Positions 6,221 to 15,306 of a DNA stretch of 32,303 nt are shown piece after piece; the stretch's first letter is position 1, and every line of letters begins with the position of its first letter. The stretch lies in contig CAIUQR010000131.1 in the NCBI GenBank assembly GCA_903901335.1, positions 1 through 32,303 on the forward strand, read 5' to 3'. The position numbers and the translations under genes are program-made. The notes under the pieces are model-generated. The model was not told where the DNA came from and made no database searches. It saw only the letters and a list, made by a program, of their open reading frames with translations. The DNA is from an uncultured delta proteobacterium. GTDB lineage: Bacteria > Desulfobacterota > Desulfobulbia > Desulfobulbales > Desulfocapsaceae.

Positions 6221-6999
6221 AAAAACAAATTTTTATCACAGCTCTGCTCTTGACCCTCTCCGGCAGTGCCGTCGCAGGTACCGGGGTCCCGCCGGAAGTC
6301 CCGACCATGGTCGAGGTGTCGAACAGGGATATCAACCGGGTTGTTTGCTCAGGGCCGATCAGCGATCTGATATTTTCCAAGGAGAAGGGGCTCACCGGCC
6401 ATTTTTCTGGAAATAGCGCCTACATCAAATTCAGCATCGAGGAAGTAAACGGCAAAAGCATCTACGCCAAGGAGCCCAGCGAATTGTACGTTGTCTGCGA
6501 CGGTGCCACCTACTCTATCGTCGCCAACCCCGTGGACAAGCAGTCCGTCACGGTACGCCTGGCTCAGCCTGAAAGTGCCGCCGTTAAAAAGAATATCGGT
6601 CTTTTCAAAAACATGCCTCTTGAGAAACAGGCCTTGAAACTCATTAAGGAAGGCTACTCGGTGACCTATCCATCAAGTTACAAGGTAACGGATAACCAGT
6701 CGGCCCAAATACCGCTCTGCCCCGACCTGGAGGTTATTCCAAAAGTGACCGTCGATGTTGACGGCGTGGGCCTGAGACTCAAGGTCTTCGAGGCCACATT
6801 GCTTGCCGCGGACCGGGATGTGGACGAGAAGATTTTTCTTTCCAGCAAAATAAGCGATTCGCTCCTTGCCGTGGCAGTCGAGAATCACGAGTTGAAGCAC
6901 GGCGAAAAAACGAGGGTCTTTGTCGTTGAGAGGAAAGAGACGGATGGATCACCTGCCATGTCAAAAATGATCAAGACATCGTGGTCGGGAGGTGAATAA
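6217..6999 (+). CDS. traK: TraK, secretin-like outer-membrane core protein
   Basis: A signal peptide (KQIFITALLLTLSGSAVAG) leads a 260-residue periplasmic protein with the VirB9/secretin-like N-terminal domain (VEVSNRDINRVVCSGPISDL and FSKEKGLTGHFSGNSAYIKF). A C-terminal domain that normally binds TraV and TraB follows. F TraK is 242 residues. With TraB and TraV it forms the core complex that spans the envelope. It ends exactly where traB starts. Confidence 0.9.
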   Translation: MKKQIFITALLLTLSGSAVAGTGVPPEVPTMVEVSNRDINRVVCSGPISDLIFSKEKGLTGHFSGNSAYIKFSIEEVNGKSIYAKEPSELYVVCDGATYSIVANPVDKQSVTVRLAQPESAAVKKNIGLFKNMPLEKQALKLIKEGYSVTYPSSYKVTDNQSAQIPLCPDLEVIPKVTVDVDGVGLRLKVFEATLLAADRDVDEKIFLSSKISDSLLAVAVENHELKHGEKTRVFVVERKETDGSPAMSKMIKTSWSGGE

Positions 7000-8193
7000 G
7001 TGAAATCCTTGAAAGAGTGGTTCAATAACCTCACGCCGAAGGCCAAGAAAACGGTGATTTACGGTTCGGCGGTCGCTATCGTCCTGGGATTTTGCCTGAA
7101 TTCTTATAAATCCAGGCAGACCATGGAAACGCCTGCAGCTAAAAAGACCGAGGCAGTTGATATCGACAGGAATCTGCTGCAAAAGACCGAACTTGCCGAG
7201 GGACGGCGTAAGGTCGATGTCTTGCAGTCTCAGATCGAAAAGCTGCAAAAAGGCCAGCAGGACCTGATCGACAGGTACGGCAACGAACAGAAAAACGCAA
7301 AAGCACAAGCGCCGGCAACGAAAAATGAATTGCCGAAGATCCCGACGCCGGAAGAGATCGAGCAAGGCCGTATTCCGCCAGCCGGAAAGCTGCCGGTCCC
7401 TCTCGCCCCGGGGGTGACCGCCGGCGACTCGACATCGAACCGGATGCAGCGTAACGAAAAGAAAACGATAGGTGAGATCTCGGTCATATCCAATCCGGCC
7501 AAGACGGAAGAGAAGAAAAAACAGGAGCGAACCGTCTATCTGCCGCCTTCGTTCATGTCCGCGATCCTGCTCACCGGCCTTGATGCCGCTACCTCGAACA
7601 ACGGCAAATCAAACCCCGACCCGCTTTTGCTGCGTGTCCAAATGCCGGCTGTCCTGCCCAACGACGTCAAGGCCAACCTGTCCGGCTGTTTCGTGGTCGG
7701 AGAAGGCCAGGGGCGGCTTGACAAGGAACGGGTCGATGTCCGTCTGGTTTCCCTCTCCTGCCTTACCAAAGAGGGGAACGCCGTGATAGATGCGAAGATT
7801 AAGGGTTTTGTCACGGATGCCGACGCCAAGACGGGCCTTGCCGGCCATATGGTCAGCCGGATGGGGGCGAGTGCCGCCAGGGCCCTTATCGCCGGCATGC
7901 TCGGCGGGGCCGGTGACATGCTCAAGATGCAATCGACCACCGTCTCGACCTCGGGGCTCGGGTCGGTTTCTACCGTCGATCCGTCAAAGGTCGGCACCTA
8001 CGCGCTTGGCAACGGCCTGGCGTCCGGCACCCAGAGTTTATCCGAATTCTATCTGACGCTTGCCAGACAGGCGACTCCCGTTGTGGAGGCAAATGCGGGC
8101 AAGCATGTGACGGTGGTGATTTCAGAGGGAGAACAACTGGTCATCAAAGACCTGAAACAAGATGACGACCTGACAACAAACGAGGATTACTGA
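7000..8193 (+). CDS. traB: TraB, VirB10-like core scaffold
   Basis: The 397-residue protein starts with GTG at 7000 directly after the traK TAA, with GGGAGGTG as ribosome site. It has a cytoplasmic start, a membrane helix (TVIYGSAVAIVLGFCLNSYK), then a coiled coil rich in Q/K (about 58-90), a proline-rich linker and the VirB10-type beta-barrel domain from about residue 175. That domain includes LPPSFMSAILLTGLDA, LSGCFVVGEGQG and a helical antenna-like segment. F TraB is 475 residues, so the linker is shorter here. It transmits energy from inner-membrane ATPases to the outer-membrane pore. Confidence 0.92.
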   Translation: MKSLKEWFNNLTPKAKKTVIYGSAVAIVLGFCLNSYKSRQTMETPAAKKTEAVDIDRNLLQKTELAEGRRKVDVLQSQIEKLQKGQQDLIDRYGNEQKNAKAQAPATKNELPKIPTPEEIEQGRIPPAGKLPVPLAPGVTAGDSTSNRMQRNEKKTIGEISVISNPAKTEEKKKQERTVYLPPSFMSAILLTGLDAATSNNGKSNPDPLLLRVQMPAVLPNDVKANLSGCFVVGEGQGRLDKERVDVRLVSLSCLTKEGNAVIDAKIKGFVTDADAKTGLAGHMVSRMGASAARALIAGMLGGAGDMLKMQSTTVSTSGLGSVSTVDPSKVGTYALGNGLASGTQSLSEFYLTLARQATPVVEANAGKHVTVVISEGEQLVIKDLKQDDDLTTNEDY

Positions 8194-8627
8194 TGCGACC
8201 CACGAACCTATTCTGCTTGCTGCTGATTTTTTTCTGCCTATCTCTCCAGTCCTGCGCCTCTTTCAAAGAGGTGGTGAACCCCTATGACGAGGAATTCCAT
8301 TGCCGGGCCAAGGATACGGAGGGGAAATGTGTGGATACCCCCACCGCCTATGACGATGCACGGCATCCGGAGCCCACCTCAACTCCGGGACAAATCGCCG
8401 TTCCCGATCCTTCCGCAGGCCTGAAGGCGGAGGCCAGGGACAGCCAGTACAGGACCATCACCAACCTGCTGGAAAACCCCAAGACGCCGCTTATCAATCC
8501 GCCAAAGATACTCCGGGTGCTGATACTCCCGTATAAGGGCGAGAAAAACGAACTGTTCATGTCCAGGTACGCGTATCTGGAAATAGAGAACGCCTCGTGG
8601 GTTTTGACCGACATCAAGGAGAATTGA
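8193..8627 (+). CDS. traV: TraV, outer-membrane lipoprotein of the core
   Basis: The 144-residue protein has a lipoprotein signal ending in LQSC at about residue 21 (NLFCLLLIFFCLSLQSCASF). A cysteine-rich segment with C at FHCRAKDTEGKC is typical of F TraV (171 residues), the VirB7 equivalent. The C-terminus (ILPYKGEKNELFMSRYAYLE) resembles the family's end. Its ATG overlaps the traB stop by one base (TGATG), so expression is tightly coupled. It anchors TraK to the outer membrane. Confidence 0.88.
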   Translation: MRPTNLFCLLLIFFCLSLQSCASFKEVVNPYDEEFHCRAKDTEGKCVDTPTAYDDARHPEPTSTPGQIAVPDPSAGLKAEARDSQYRTITNLLENPKTPLINPPKILRVLILPYKGEKNELFMSRYAYLEIENASWVLTDIKEN

Positions 8628-8630
8628 TCC

Positions 8631-11177
8631 ATGCTGACGTTCATCGACAGAATTATTTACGGGCCGAACAAACAACTCCGTAAAAACGATCTGGAAAAAT
8701 TGGCGGAGAGGAATCCGTTCTCTGTCTTTCTGAACTACAACGCCTATTCGCGTGAGCATCAGGTGTATGTCAACCTCGACCAAAGCCTCGGCCTCTTATG
8801 GGAATGCTCTCCCACAGCCTTTGCCTCGGAAAAGACCTTGAGTGCCCTTGAAGGTTTTTTCCGTTCCGGTTTACCGGACGGCAGCATTGTCCAGATCATC
8901 CTCCATGCCGATCCCCATATTGCTCCAATCCTGGACAGGTACAGGCAAAAAATCACGGTGGATAACCCGGTCATCAAGGCCAACGTCGAAAAAGTCGTGG
9001 GTTTCCTGAATGATGGCCGGGAGGGGCTTGCCGCCTGCGCGGACATCCCGATACGAAACTTCCGGCTGCTTGTGGCGATCAAGATACCGGAAGACGCCCC
9101 GAACATCCCGAAACCCGAAGAGTTCGAGGAAATGGGGAAGATGGCCTTTCTGGAGAACATTCAGCGGCAGGTCACGGAGACCCTGAAGGGGGCGAAGCTG
9201 TGGCCGCACCCGATGGAGCCTGAGCACCTGATTGAATGGCTGCGCCGGATGTTCAATACCTACCCGGATGGCTATCCCGAGCACAATTTCGGCCTCTATG
9301 ACGATTGCCGTCCGTTGCGGTCGCAGATCATCAACGCGGACACAACCATCAAAGAGAACTCCGAATACCTGCAGGTGGGGGAAAAGTATTTCTATTGCAT
9401 CACACCAAAGTCGATGCCCAAACAGGTGGACCCGTTACAGACCAATTCCCTATTCGGGGGTATCTGGGGACTGACCACGGATATGGACCAGATCAAAACC
9501 GGCTTTCTCTACACGCTGAACATCCTGATAGATGACAGCGTCACCACGCAAATCCGGACCAAATGCACCTTTTTCCTCAACCAGAAGGGATTCGGTACAC
9601 TCTCAACGAAACTCCACAAGAAGCAGGACGAGTTTCTTAAAGCCGTGGACGACCTGGAGCACGGCGGCAAGTTTGTCAGGATCGTCCCTGAGTTGCTGGT
9701 CTGGAGCAACGACCCGAAAAAGGCTCACGAATCCTGCACCCGTGCCTTGCGGCTCTGGGAAAATCAAGGCTATGTAATGCAGCAGGAAACGATTCTTCGA
9801 AAGGTGCTTTTCCTCTCCGCCCTGCCTTTTTGTTTCCATACCCGGGGGAGGAATATCCAGTTGATGGAGAGAGACTTCATCGCCCCGGTGGCCTCGGTGT
9901 TGCCGCTCTTGCCGGTACAGGGAGATTTTGCCGGCTCCGGCACGCCGAGGCTGCTTTTCATCGGCAGGAAGGGCCAGCTCATCCCGCTGGATTTCTACGA
10001 TAAGGGATCGATCAATTTCAATATCTTTTGCGCGGCCTCCTCCGGCTCCGGCAAGTCGTTTTTGGTCAATTACATCATTTTCAACTACTACGCCAGCGGT
10101 GCGTTTGTCCGGGTGATCGACATCGGCGGCTCCTACAAGAAGATTGCCGATATCCTGGGGGCGGTCTACCTGGATTTCCAGAAAGACACAACAATCTGCC
10201 TCAATCCGTTCACCAATATCATCGAGCCGGACGAAGAGCTGGCCTCCGTGGCGGCAGTCTTCGCGCAGATGACCAAGGCCAACTCCAACACAGAGAAATG
10301 CAATCAGACCGAGGAGAACCTGATCAAGTGGGCGGTGCGGTGGGCCTGGGAGCAGCAGGGGCAGAACGCCAATGCCGACGCGGTCCACGAATTCCTGAGC
10401 CTGTTTCCCAATGCACCGGAAAGCGATTTCCTGGAATACAAGGACGATAAACCAATCATTGCCATAGCAAGAAGCCTTGCCTTCAATATCCGCGAGTTCA
10501 CCAGTAAAGGCAACTACGGCAAGTTTTTCAATGGGCCTTCCACCTTTGATATCCGCCGGGATCCGTTTGTGGTCCTGGAGCTTGAAAACCTGAAGGTCCT
10601 CCCCGATCTGTACCGGGTCGTCACCATGCTGGTCATCAACGGCGTCACCCAGGACCTGTATCTGTCCGACCGTTCCCGGCGGAAATTTGTGATCTTCGAT
10701 GAGGCATGGCAGTTTCTGGGCGAGGCCGCGATGATAAAACCCGTGGTCGAGGAAGGATACCGGCGGGCCAGGAAGTATAACGGCAGCTTTATGGTCGTCG
10801 TGCAGTCGATTACTGACCTGGACAGCTTCGGGGATGTCGGCAAGGTCATCAACAGCAATTCCGCTTACAAGATGTTTCTGGAGTCAGGGGCCATAGAGGA
10901 GGCCCAGAAAAAAGGCATCATCAACTACGACTCTTTTACGCTGAAGCTCTTGAAGAGCTGCAAATCCAATCCGCCCAAATACTCGGAGATCTTCTTCGAT
11001 ACCCCCTTCGGTTGCGGTGTCGTCCGGCTCGTGGTGAACGATTACGCCTACTTTGTTTATACGTCAAACGCCACCGAGATCGCGGCGATAGAGGCCCTGG
11101 TCAAAAACGACGGCCTGTCCTACCACGAGGCGATCCTGGAGATGATTGAACGGAAAAATAACCAGTATCTGAACTGA
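8631..11177 (+). CDS. traC: TraC, VirB4-like ATPase
   Basis: This 848-residue ATPase has an N-terminal TraC_F_IV domain (about 25-440) and a C-terminal P-loop domain. The Walker A motif SSGSGKSF lies at about 470-477 (Lys475) and the Walker B VIFDEAW near Asp690. Further motifs include VIDIGGSYKKI and LEDLKVLPDLY-like ELENLKVLPDLYR. F TraC is 876 residues. It sits on the cytoplasmic side and powers pilin extraction and channel assembly. Three bases separate it from traV, and its TGA overlaps the traW ATG. All catalytic motifs are intact. Confidence 0.95.
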   Translation: MLTFIDRIIYGPNKQLRKNDLEKLAERNPFSVFLNYNAYSREHQVYVNLDQSLGLLWECSPTAFASEKTLSALEGFFRSGLPDGSIVQIILHADPHIAPILDRYRQKITVDNPVIKANVEKVVGFLNDGREGLAACADIPIRNFRLLVAIKIPEDAPNIPKPEEFEEMGKMAFLENIQRQVTETLKGAKLWPHPMEPEHLIEWLRRMFNTYPDGYPEHNFGLYDDCRPLRSQIINADTTIKENSEYLQVGEKYFYCITPKSMPKQVDPLQTNSLFGGIWGLTTDMDQIKTGFLYTLNILIDDSVTTQIRTKCTFFLNQKGFGTLSTKLHKKQDEFLKAVDDLEHGGKFVRIVPELLVWSNDPKKAHESCTRALRLWENQGYVMQQETILRKVLFLSALPFCFHTRGRNIQLMERDFIAPVASVLPLLPVQGDFAGSGTPRLLFIGRKGQLIPLDFYDKGSINFNIFCAASSGSGKSFLVNYIIFNYYASGAFVRVIDIGGSYKKIADILGAVYLDFQKDTTICLNPFTNIIEPDEELASVAAVFAQMTKANSNTEKCNQTEENLIKWAVRWAWEQQGQNANADAVHEFLSLFPNAPESDFLEYKDDKPIIAIARSLAFNIREFTSKGNYGKFFNGPSTFDIRRDPFVVLELENLKVLPDLYRVVTMLVINGVTQDLYLSDRSRRKFVIFDEAWQFLGEAAMIKPVVEEGYRRARKYNGSFMVVVQSITDLDSFGDVGKVINSNSAYKMFLESGAIEEAQKKGIINYDSFTLKLLKSCKSNPPKYSEIFFDTPFGCGVVRLVVNDYAYFVYTSNATEIAAIEALVKNDGLSYHEAILEMIERKNNQYLN

Positions 11178-11788
11178 TGATCGGCTCAAACTTTATCAGA
11201 ATAGCGGCAGTCCTTGTTGCGGTTGTCCCCTTGTCGTGTCTCGCCGGCACGGTCAAAGATCTCGGCACCGTGGGGACGTTGTATGAAATCACCGAGCCGA
11301 ATTTTCTTACCGAACTGCGGGCCGGCGCTCCGCGTATCGATATGGAAAAACAGAAGCGGGATTCGGCTCATTATCAGCCGAAAGACCTGCGAAAATTGCC
11401 GAGGGCGACAGAAGGCCGGACCTTTGACGTGGATGTGACTTCCATCCTCACCCATGATATCAGGGATGCCTCGGGCCGTCTCCTGTACCCGGCTGGATTC
11501 AAATACAATCCACTGCGATATGCGGGCTTTATTCCCGGTATCGTGGTCATAGACGGCAGCGATCCAGAGCAGGTCGAATGGTTCGAGAAGTCGCCCTACT
11601 ATCCAAACAAGATGGTCATGCTGCTTATATCCGACGGCTATGCGTTCGAGCTTGCCGGGAAACTTAAAAGACCCGTCTACTACCTGACTGAGATCATCGC
11701 TGAGAGGTTTCGCCTTACGGCTGCGCCGTCGATTATCGTCAGGGACAAGGATGCGGTATCTGTGACGGAGGTGAAAATTGGGAAGTAG
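11177..11788 (+). CDS. traW: TraW, periplasmic pilus assembly protein
   Basis: A signal peptide (NFIRIAAVLVAVVPLSCLAG) precedes a 203-residue protein. It has the TraW hallmarks GTVGTLYEITEPNFLTEL and a C-terminal domain with DVTSILTHDIRDASGRLLYP and GIVVIDGSDPEQVEWF. F TraW is 210 residues. Here it works with TraU and TrbC as in F. It overlaps the end of traC (ATGA) and the start of traU by 11 bases. Confidence 0.92.
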   Translation: MIGSNFIRIAAVLVAVVPLSCLAGTVKDLGTVGTLYEITEPNFLTELRAGAPRIDMEKQKRDSAHYQPKDLRKLPRATEGRTFDVDVTSILTHDIRDASGRLLYPAGFKYNPLRYAGFIPGIVVIDGSDPEQVEWFEKSPYYPNKMVMLLISDGYAFELAGKLKRPVYYLTEIIAERFRLTAAPSIIVRDKDAVSVTEVKIGK

Positions 11789-12701
11789 AAAATTACCTGT
11801 TTTTCTCATGCTTATTTTTCTTGCCGTAACCTGGCAGGCGTTTGCGGCACAAGGATTCAATGCTTCATCTGACGTGGACTGGAGTGAGATTGATTTTAAG
11901 ATAGACGGGATATGCGAATGTGACGACCCCTATGACCCCGTTGGGGTGAAATTTGAATATTGGGAGCCGTTTCTGGTAATCGACACGTCGGCCACAGCTT
12001 ATTATTCGGCCTACGAGGGAGGATCGTCAGGCTCAGGATCTGGGGGTGCGGGCATCGGGTCATTTTTTGAGGGCGGCAAAAATAAAAGCCAGGACACCCA
12101 GGACCCTGGAGAATCCACCTTCGCCCAGGCGCACGGGTTCCTGGTAATGCTGATGGTCCCGTTATGCAGCCGGTTCGATTATGGCGAGTGGTGGAGCGAG
12201 TCCGACTCCATGTGGCAGAGCGATCTTCTCACGGCAACCATTGAGCCGGAGGCCGCACTCTTCGCCAATCCCGTCAGCCAGTTGGCCTGTATTGCAGACG
12301 CGACGGCGGTCAATGTCGGATTCCCTCTCGATGCATTGTTCTGGTGTATCGGCAGCGGCGGCTCCGCCTATCCTCTGACCGGCCGGGTGGCCGATGACAA
12401 TATCGTTCAGGCAAACTCGACGATTGCGGCCAAGCTGATCTACAAACTCTGCCGTCTCTTCATGATCTGTGATCCGGCAATGTTGGAGGGCTGTGGATGT
12501 ACCCCAACGCCAGTGTGGGTCAAGAGTCACTATAAAATGCGGGTGGTTCGACCGGCAAGAGCGGGTACGTATCCACTCGGCAAATCAGCGTTAATCTATG
12601 GAGCGAACATCAATACCCCGTTTGAGGGGGCATTGGGTCCCGAAGATCAATTCATGTGGGTTGTCTATAGGAAGAAAATATGTTGCACATGCTGCGATTA
12701 A
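11778..12701 (+). CDS. traU: TraU, mating-pair/DNA transfer periplasmic protein
   Basis: The 307-residue protein begins at a TTG (11778) after GGAGGTG, overlapping traW; an ATG at 11808 in the same signal peptide is the alternative. The signal peptide ends near AFAAQGF. Many cysteines occur, including ICECDD near residue 42, LACIADATAVNVGFPLDALF, EGCGC and a final ICCTCCD, as in F TraU (330 residues). TraU is needed for DNA transfer and less so for pilus growth. Its disulfides would depend on TraF/DsbC-like proteins. The 3' end overlaps trbC by 22 bases. Confidence 0.92.
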   Translation: MGSRKLPVFLMLIFLAVTWQAFAAQGFNASSDVDWSEIDFKIDGICECDDPYDPVGVKFEYWEPFLVIDTSATAYYSAYEGGSSGSGSGGAGIGSFFEGGKNKSQDTQDPGESTFAQAHGFLVMLMVPLCSRFDYGEWWSESDSMWQSDLLTATIEPEAALFANPVSQLACIADATAVNVGFPLDALFWCIGSGGSAYPLTGRVADDNIVQANSTIAAKLIYKLCRLFMICDPAMLEGCGCTPTPVWVKSHYKMRVVRPARAGTYPLGKSALIYGANINTPFEGALGPEDQFMWVVYRKKICCTCCD

Positions 12702-13480
12702 CCGCATGCTTTATCGTGATTTCGTTGTTCCTGCCCGGATACTCCAGATCGGAAGACAATCCCGCGCCTGCGATAGGCATGCCCGGCGTAGACACGGAAA
12801 AGCTGCAACAGGACGTTGATAAGCTCTTAAACGAAGTGCAGAAAAATATATCCGGGGTAAAGCCTCCCCTGCTGACGCAGGAACAAAAGGCCAAAGGGAA
12901 AAAAGCGGCTGATAAGGCCATGGAAAGCTTCAACTCCAAAGAGAATCAGGAAAAATTGCAGAAAGAAAAAGCTCGGCTCCAGGAACGGAATATTTCACAG
13001 GCAGGTGCCCCGGCCCTGATCCAGCCCCGGCAGGCCCCACTCCAGCAGGATACGTCGAAGGAGAAGGTCTATGTCTTCCTGGCAAGCTCCATGCCTGATG
13101 AGGCGGTCAATGCCTATATCACGCAGGCGGCACGCAATGGCTACGGCAAGATCATCCCGGTGTTCTATGGATTTCCGGGAGGGCTTGCCAACAAGCGGAC
13201 GGCCGGCAGCTATTTCGCACATATGATGCAGGAGACTCTTGCCTGTAAGGACACGAAGGATCTGCGATGTCCCAGATCCAGGGTCCGGATCAAGGTCAAC
13301 CCTGCCTTGTTTCAGCAATACGGCGTAACCCGGGTGCCCACCGTTGTCTATACCAACGGTGAGAATTCCTGGGCCTTGGGAGGGGACGCCACATTGGGCT
13401 TCATCCTTGAAAAAATCAACGGCGAAGCGCGGAGTTCGTTCTTGGCACAGGAAATCAAAAATATCAGGGGGACACATTGA
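12680..13480 (+). CDS. trbC: TrbC, F-type pilus assembly protein
   Basis: The 266-residue protein has a signal peptide (LRLTACFIVISLFLPGYSRS), a helical lysine/glutamine-rich middle (about 45-120) and the TrbC_Ftype domain. That domain contains KVYVFLASSMPDEAVNAYIT, IIPVFYGFPGGLA and VNPALFQQYGVTRVPTVVYT, ending in a thioredoxin-like fold without CxxC. F TrbC is 212 residues; the extra length is in the helical linker. It overlaps traU and, through TTGA, the next gene. It acts in the periplasm with TraW. Confidence 0.9.
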   Translation: MLHMLRLTACFIVISLFLPGYSRSEDNPAPAIGMPGVDTEKLQQDVDKLLNEVQKNISGVKPPLLTQEQKAKGKKAADKAMESFNSKENQEKLQKEKARLQERNISQAGAPALIQPRQAPLQQDTSKEKVYVFLASSMPDEAVNAYITQAARNGYGKIIPVFYGFPGGLANKRTAGSYFAHMMQETLACKDTKDLRCPRSRVRIKVNPALFQQYGVTRVPTVVYTNGENSWALGGDATLGFILEKINGEARSSFLAQEIKNIRGTH

Positions 13481-13869
13481 GCGAGATCAAGATTGAGGAA
13501 CCGAAAGGCAATAAAATCCGTACTCAAAAAGATGTTCCGAACGCATCAAGGAGAATGACCGTAGGATATCTGGACATTATCATGATCGCCATGGTAACCG
13601 CCGTTCTCACCGTCACTATTTACGACCGGTTTTTTGCGACCAAGGTGGTGATGGTCGATTTGACCGGGTTTGTCAAAGAGCAGAAAGAACTTTTCGCCCA
13701 GGGCAAGATCGACCAGGCCGAGCTCTCCAGCAATCTATCCAGGTTACAGACGTATATCAAAGGCCAGCCGAAAAACCTGATGGTCATCACCAAGGACGTT
13801 GTCCTGGCGAACGGCAAGGAGATTCAACTTCCCGATGACGAAGCAGGTCCCCCCTCTCCCTGGAAATAA
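13477..13869 (+). CDS. trbI: TrbI-like inner-membrane protein
   Basis: This 130-residue protein has one membrane helix (YLDIIMIAMVTAVLTVTIYD) after a 28-residue basic N-terminus. A periplasmic domain with MVDLTGFVKEQKELFAQGKI follows. That size and layout fit F TrbI (128 residues). It starts at a TTG whose bases overlap the trbC stop (TTGA). In F trbI lies between traC and traW, whereas here it follows trbC. TrbI influences pilus retraction. The family call rests on size, topology and position. Confidence 0.65.
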   Translation: MSEIKIEEPKGNKIRTQKDVPNASRRMTVGYLDIIMIAMVTAVLTVTIYDRFFATKVVMVDLTGFVKEQKELFAQGKIDQAELSSNLSRLQTYIKGQPKNLMVITKDVVLANGKEIQLPDDEAGPPSPWK

Positions 13870-13895
13870 TAGCATTGAGCCGATAACACCGAGCC

Positions 13896-14444
13896 ATGAT
13901 AAACGAACCTCTTCTAACAACAATGCTTCTGAAAACTTTTTCGAGATTCAGACGCAAGGAAATCATTATCATCATCCTCCTGGCCTTCGCTGTCGGGGGA
14001 CTTGGGTTGGTGCTTCCGGGACGCTTGAATGTCGTGGTCAGCGATTCACTGTCCCATCGAATCTTCCTGATCTTCAATGCTCCTGCCAAGATCGAGACAG
14101 GCGACTATCTCGTGTTCAAGTACAACAACGGCCACAGATTCCTGGACAAGCTCATCGTAAAAAGCCTGAGCGATCACAACATGCTCACGAAACAGGTGGG
14201 CTGCGCTCCGGGTGATGTTCTCAAGGTGGATGATGACAGAAGGTTCAGTTGTAACGGAAAGCCTCTGGGGCGGGCCCTGAAAACGGACAGCGGCGGAGAT
14301 GTTCTCCCGTTGTTTGTCTTTAACGGTGTCATTCCGCAGGGTTCTTATTTCATGATCGGGTCGAACCCCCGGAGTTTTGACAGCAAATACTTTGGATTTG
14401 TGAAGAAAAATGAGATTTTTTATAAAGCGTATCCGATCTGGTAG
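13896..14444 (+). CDS. S26-family conjugative signal peptidase (TraF/TrhF type)
   Basis: The 182-residue protein has an N-terminal helix (EIIIIILLAFAVGGLGLVLP) and the S26 motifs. The catalytic serine is probably Ser51 in VVVSDSLSHRIF and the lysine is Lys99 in MLTKQVGCAPGD. The GSNPRSFDSKYFGFVKKNEI box near the end is the conserved SNxxxSxDSRyfG motif. Such peptidases (RP4 TraF, R27/SXT TrhF) process pilins; F itself lacks one. TraA here has a leader with an AMA site, a plausible substrate. The ATG at 13896 or 13923 could be the start. It overlaps the next gene by 35 bases. Confidence 0.88.
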   Translation: MINEPLLTTMLLKTFSRFRRKEIIIIILLAFAVGGLGLVLPGRLNVVVSDSLSHRIFLIFNAPAKIETGDYLVFKYNNGHRFLDKLIVKSLSDHNMLTKQVGCAPGDVLKVDDDRRFSCNGKPLGRALKTDSGGDVLPLFVFNGVIPQGSYFMIGSNPRSFDSKYFGFVKKNEIFYKAYPIW

Positions 14445-15306
14445 CCTCCCGCTTCTGCTGGTGGCCTTACTCTCTACCTGTGCCTATGCAGGGCGTCAAT
14501 CCGGTTCGTCCGCTTCCGCCTTTTTCTATGACAGCCCGCCCAAGGAGGGCTGGTACTGGTATCACGACCCCGTCGTCACGCCTGATAAACCAAAACAGCA
14601 ACAGGACGAAGTGCTGCAGCAGCAGGCACCGGAAACCGGGAAGTACACCGATAAAGAACTCTATGATATGTACCCCGACCAGTTCCAGGAGCTGTTGAAG
14701 GTGAGGCTGAAGACTGCCGTGCAGTACCCCACGGAAGAAAATGTCGGGGACTACGTAAAGATGCAGGATATAGCCCGGCGCAAGGCCGGCGCCTTCACCG
14801 CCGCCGTCCAGTTTGTGACACAGAAGGACGCGGCCAGGTACAGCATGAATGGTGTTTATCCCGCAACCACTCCGGGTATAGAGGCCCGCGTCCAGATGGA
14901 GCAGAAAGAGATTTTCGACACCATCAGCACGGCCAGGAACGACCATGCCATCCTGTTCTTCTGGAAACCCGGCTGCGGCTACTGCGAAAAGCAGGTCGGG
15001 ATTCTGAAATATTTCACGGAAAAATACGGCTGGCAGATCAAGCCGATCGACATCACGAAACAAACGGACCTGGCAGCAAGGTTCAACATTACGGTTACCC
15101 CTACTTTACTTTTAATCCAGCAGGGGAACGAGAAATTTATGCCGTTGTCGGTGGGCGTAATATCTCTTGCGGAGATGGAGCAGAACCTTTACCGGGCGAT
15201 CCGCTATATGAACGGAGACACCGATATTGAGACGTTCACAAACACGGATTACGAAAAAGGGGGGCCGCTCGATCCACGGTCAATTTTAAAGGGAGGGTCA
15301 TTATGA
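14410..15306 (+). CDS. traF: TraF, thioredoxin-like periplasmic protein
   Basis: A signal peptide (SLPLLLVALLSTCAYA) is followed by SASAFFYDSPPKEGWYWYHD, the F TraF signature. The thioredoxin domain has an intact CGYC at 189-192 (FFWKPGCGYCEKQ) and the cis-proline loop VTPTLLL. F TraF lacks the CxxC, whereas many chromosomal and SXT versions keep it. Here it is probably an active oxidase or isomerase for cysteine-rich TraU and TraH. It is 298 residues (F 247). Its stop overlaps the start of traH (ATGA). Confidence 0.93.
   Translation: MRFFIKRIRSGSLPLLLVALLSTCAYAGRQSGSSASAFFYDSPPKEGWYWYHDPVVTPDKPKQQQDEVLQQQAPETGKYTDKELYDMYPDQFQELLKVRLKTAVQYPTEENVGDYVKMQDIARRKAGAFTAAVQFVTQKDAARYSMNGVYPATTPGIEARVQMEQKEIFDTISTARNDHAILFFWKPGCGYCEKQVGILKYFTEKYGWQIKPIDITKQTDLAARFNITVTPTLLLIQQGNEKFMPLSVGVISLAEMEQNLYRAIRYMNGDTDIETFTNTDYEKGGPLDPRSILKGGSL

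Noticed and set aside
9603..10388. Long leftward open frame opposite traC
   Set aside because: It is the antisense of the well-supported traC gene; its composition is a mirror and no motif is seen.
14467..15063. Leftward frame opposite traF
   Set aside because: Antisense shadow of the thioredoxin-like gene.
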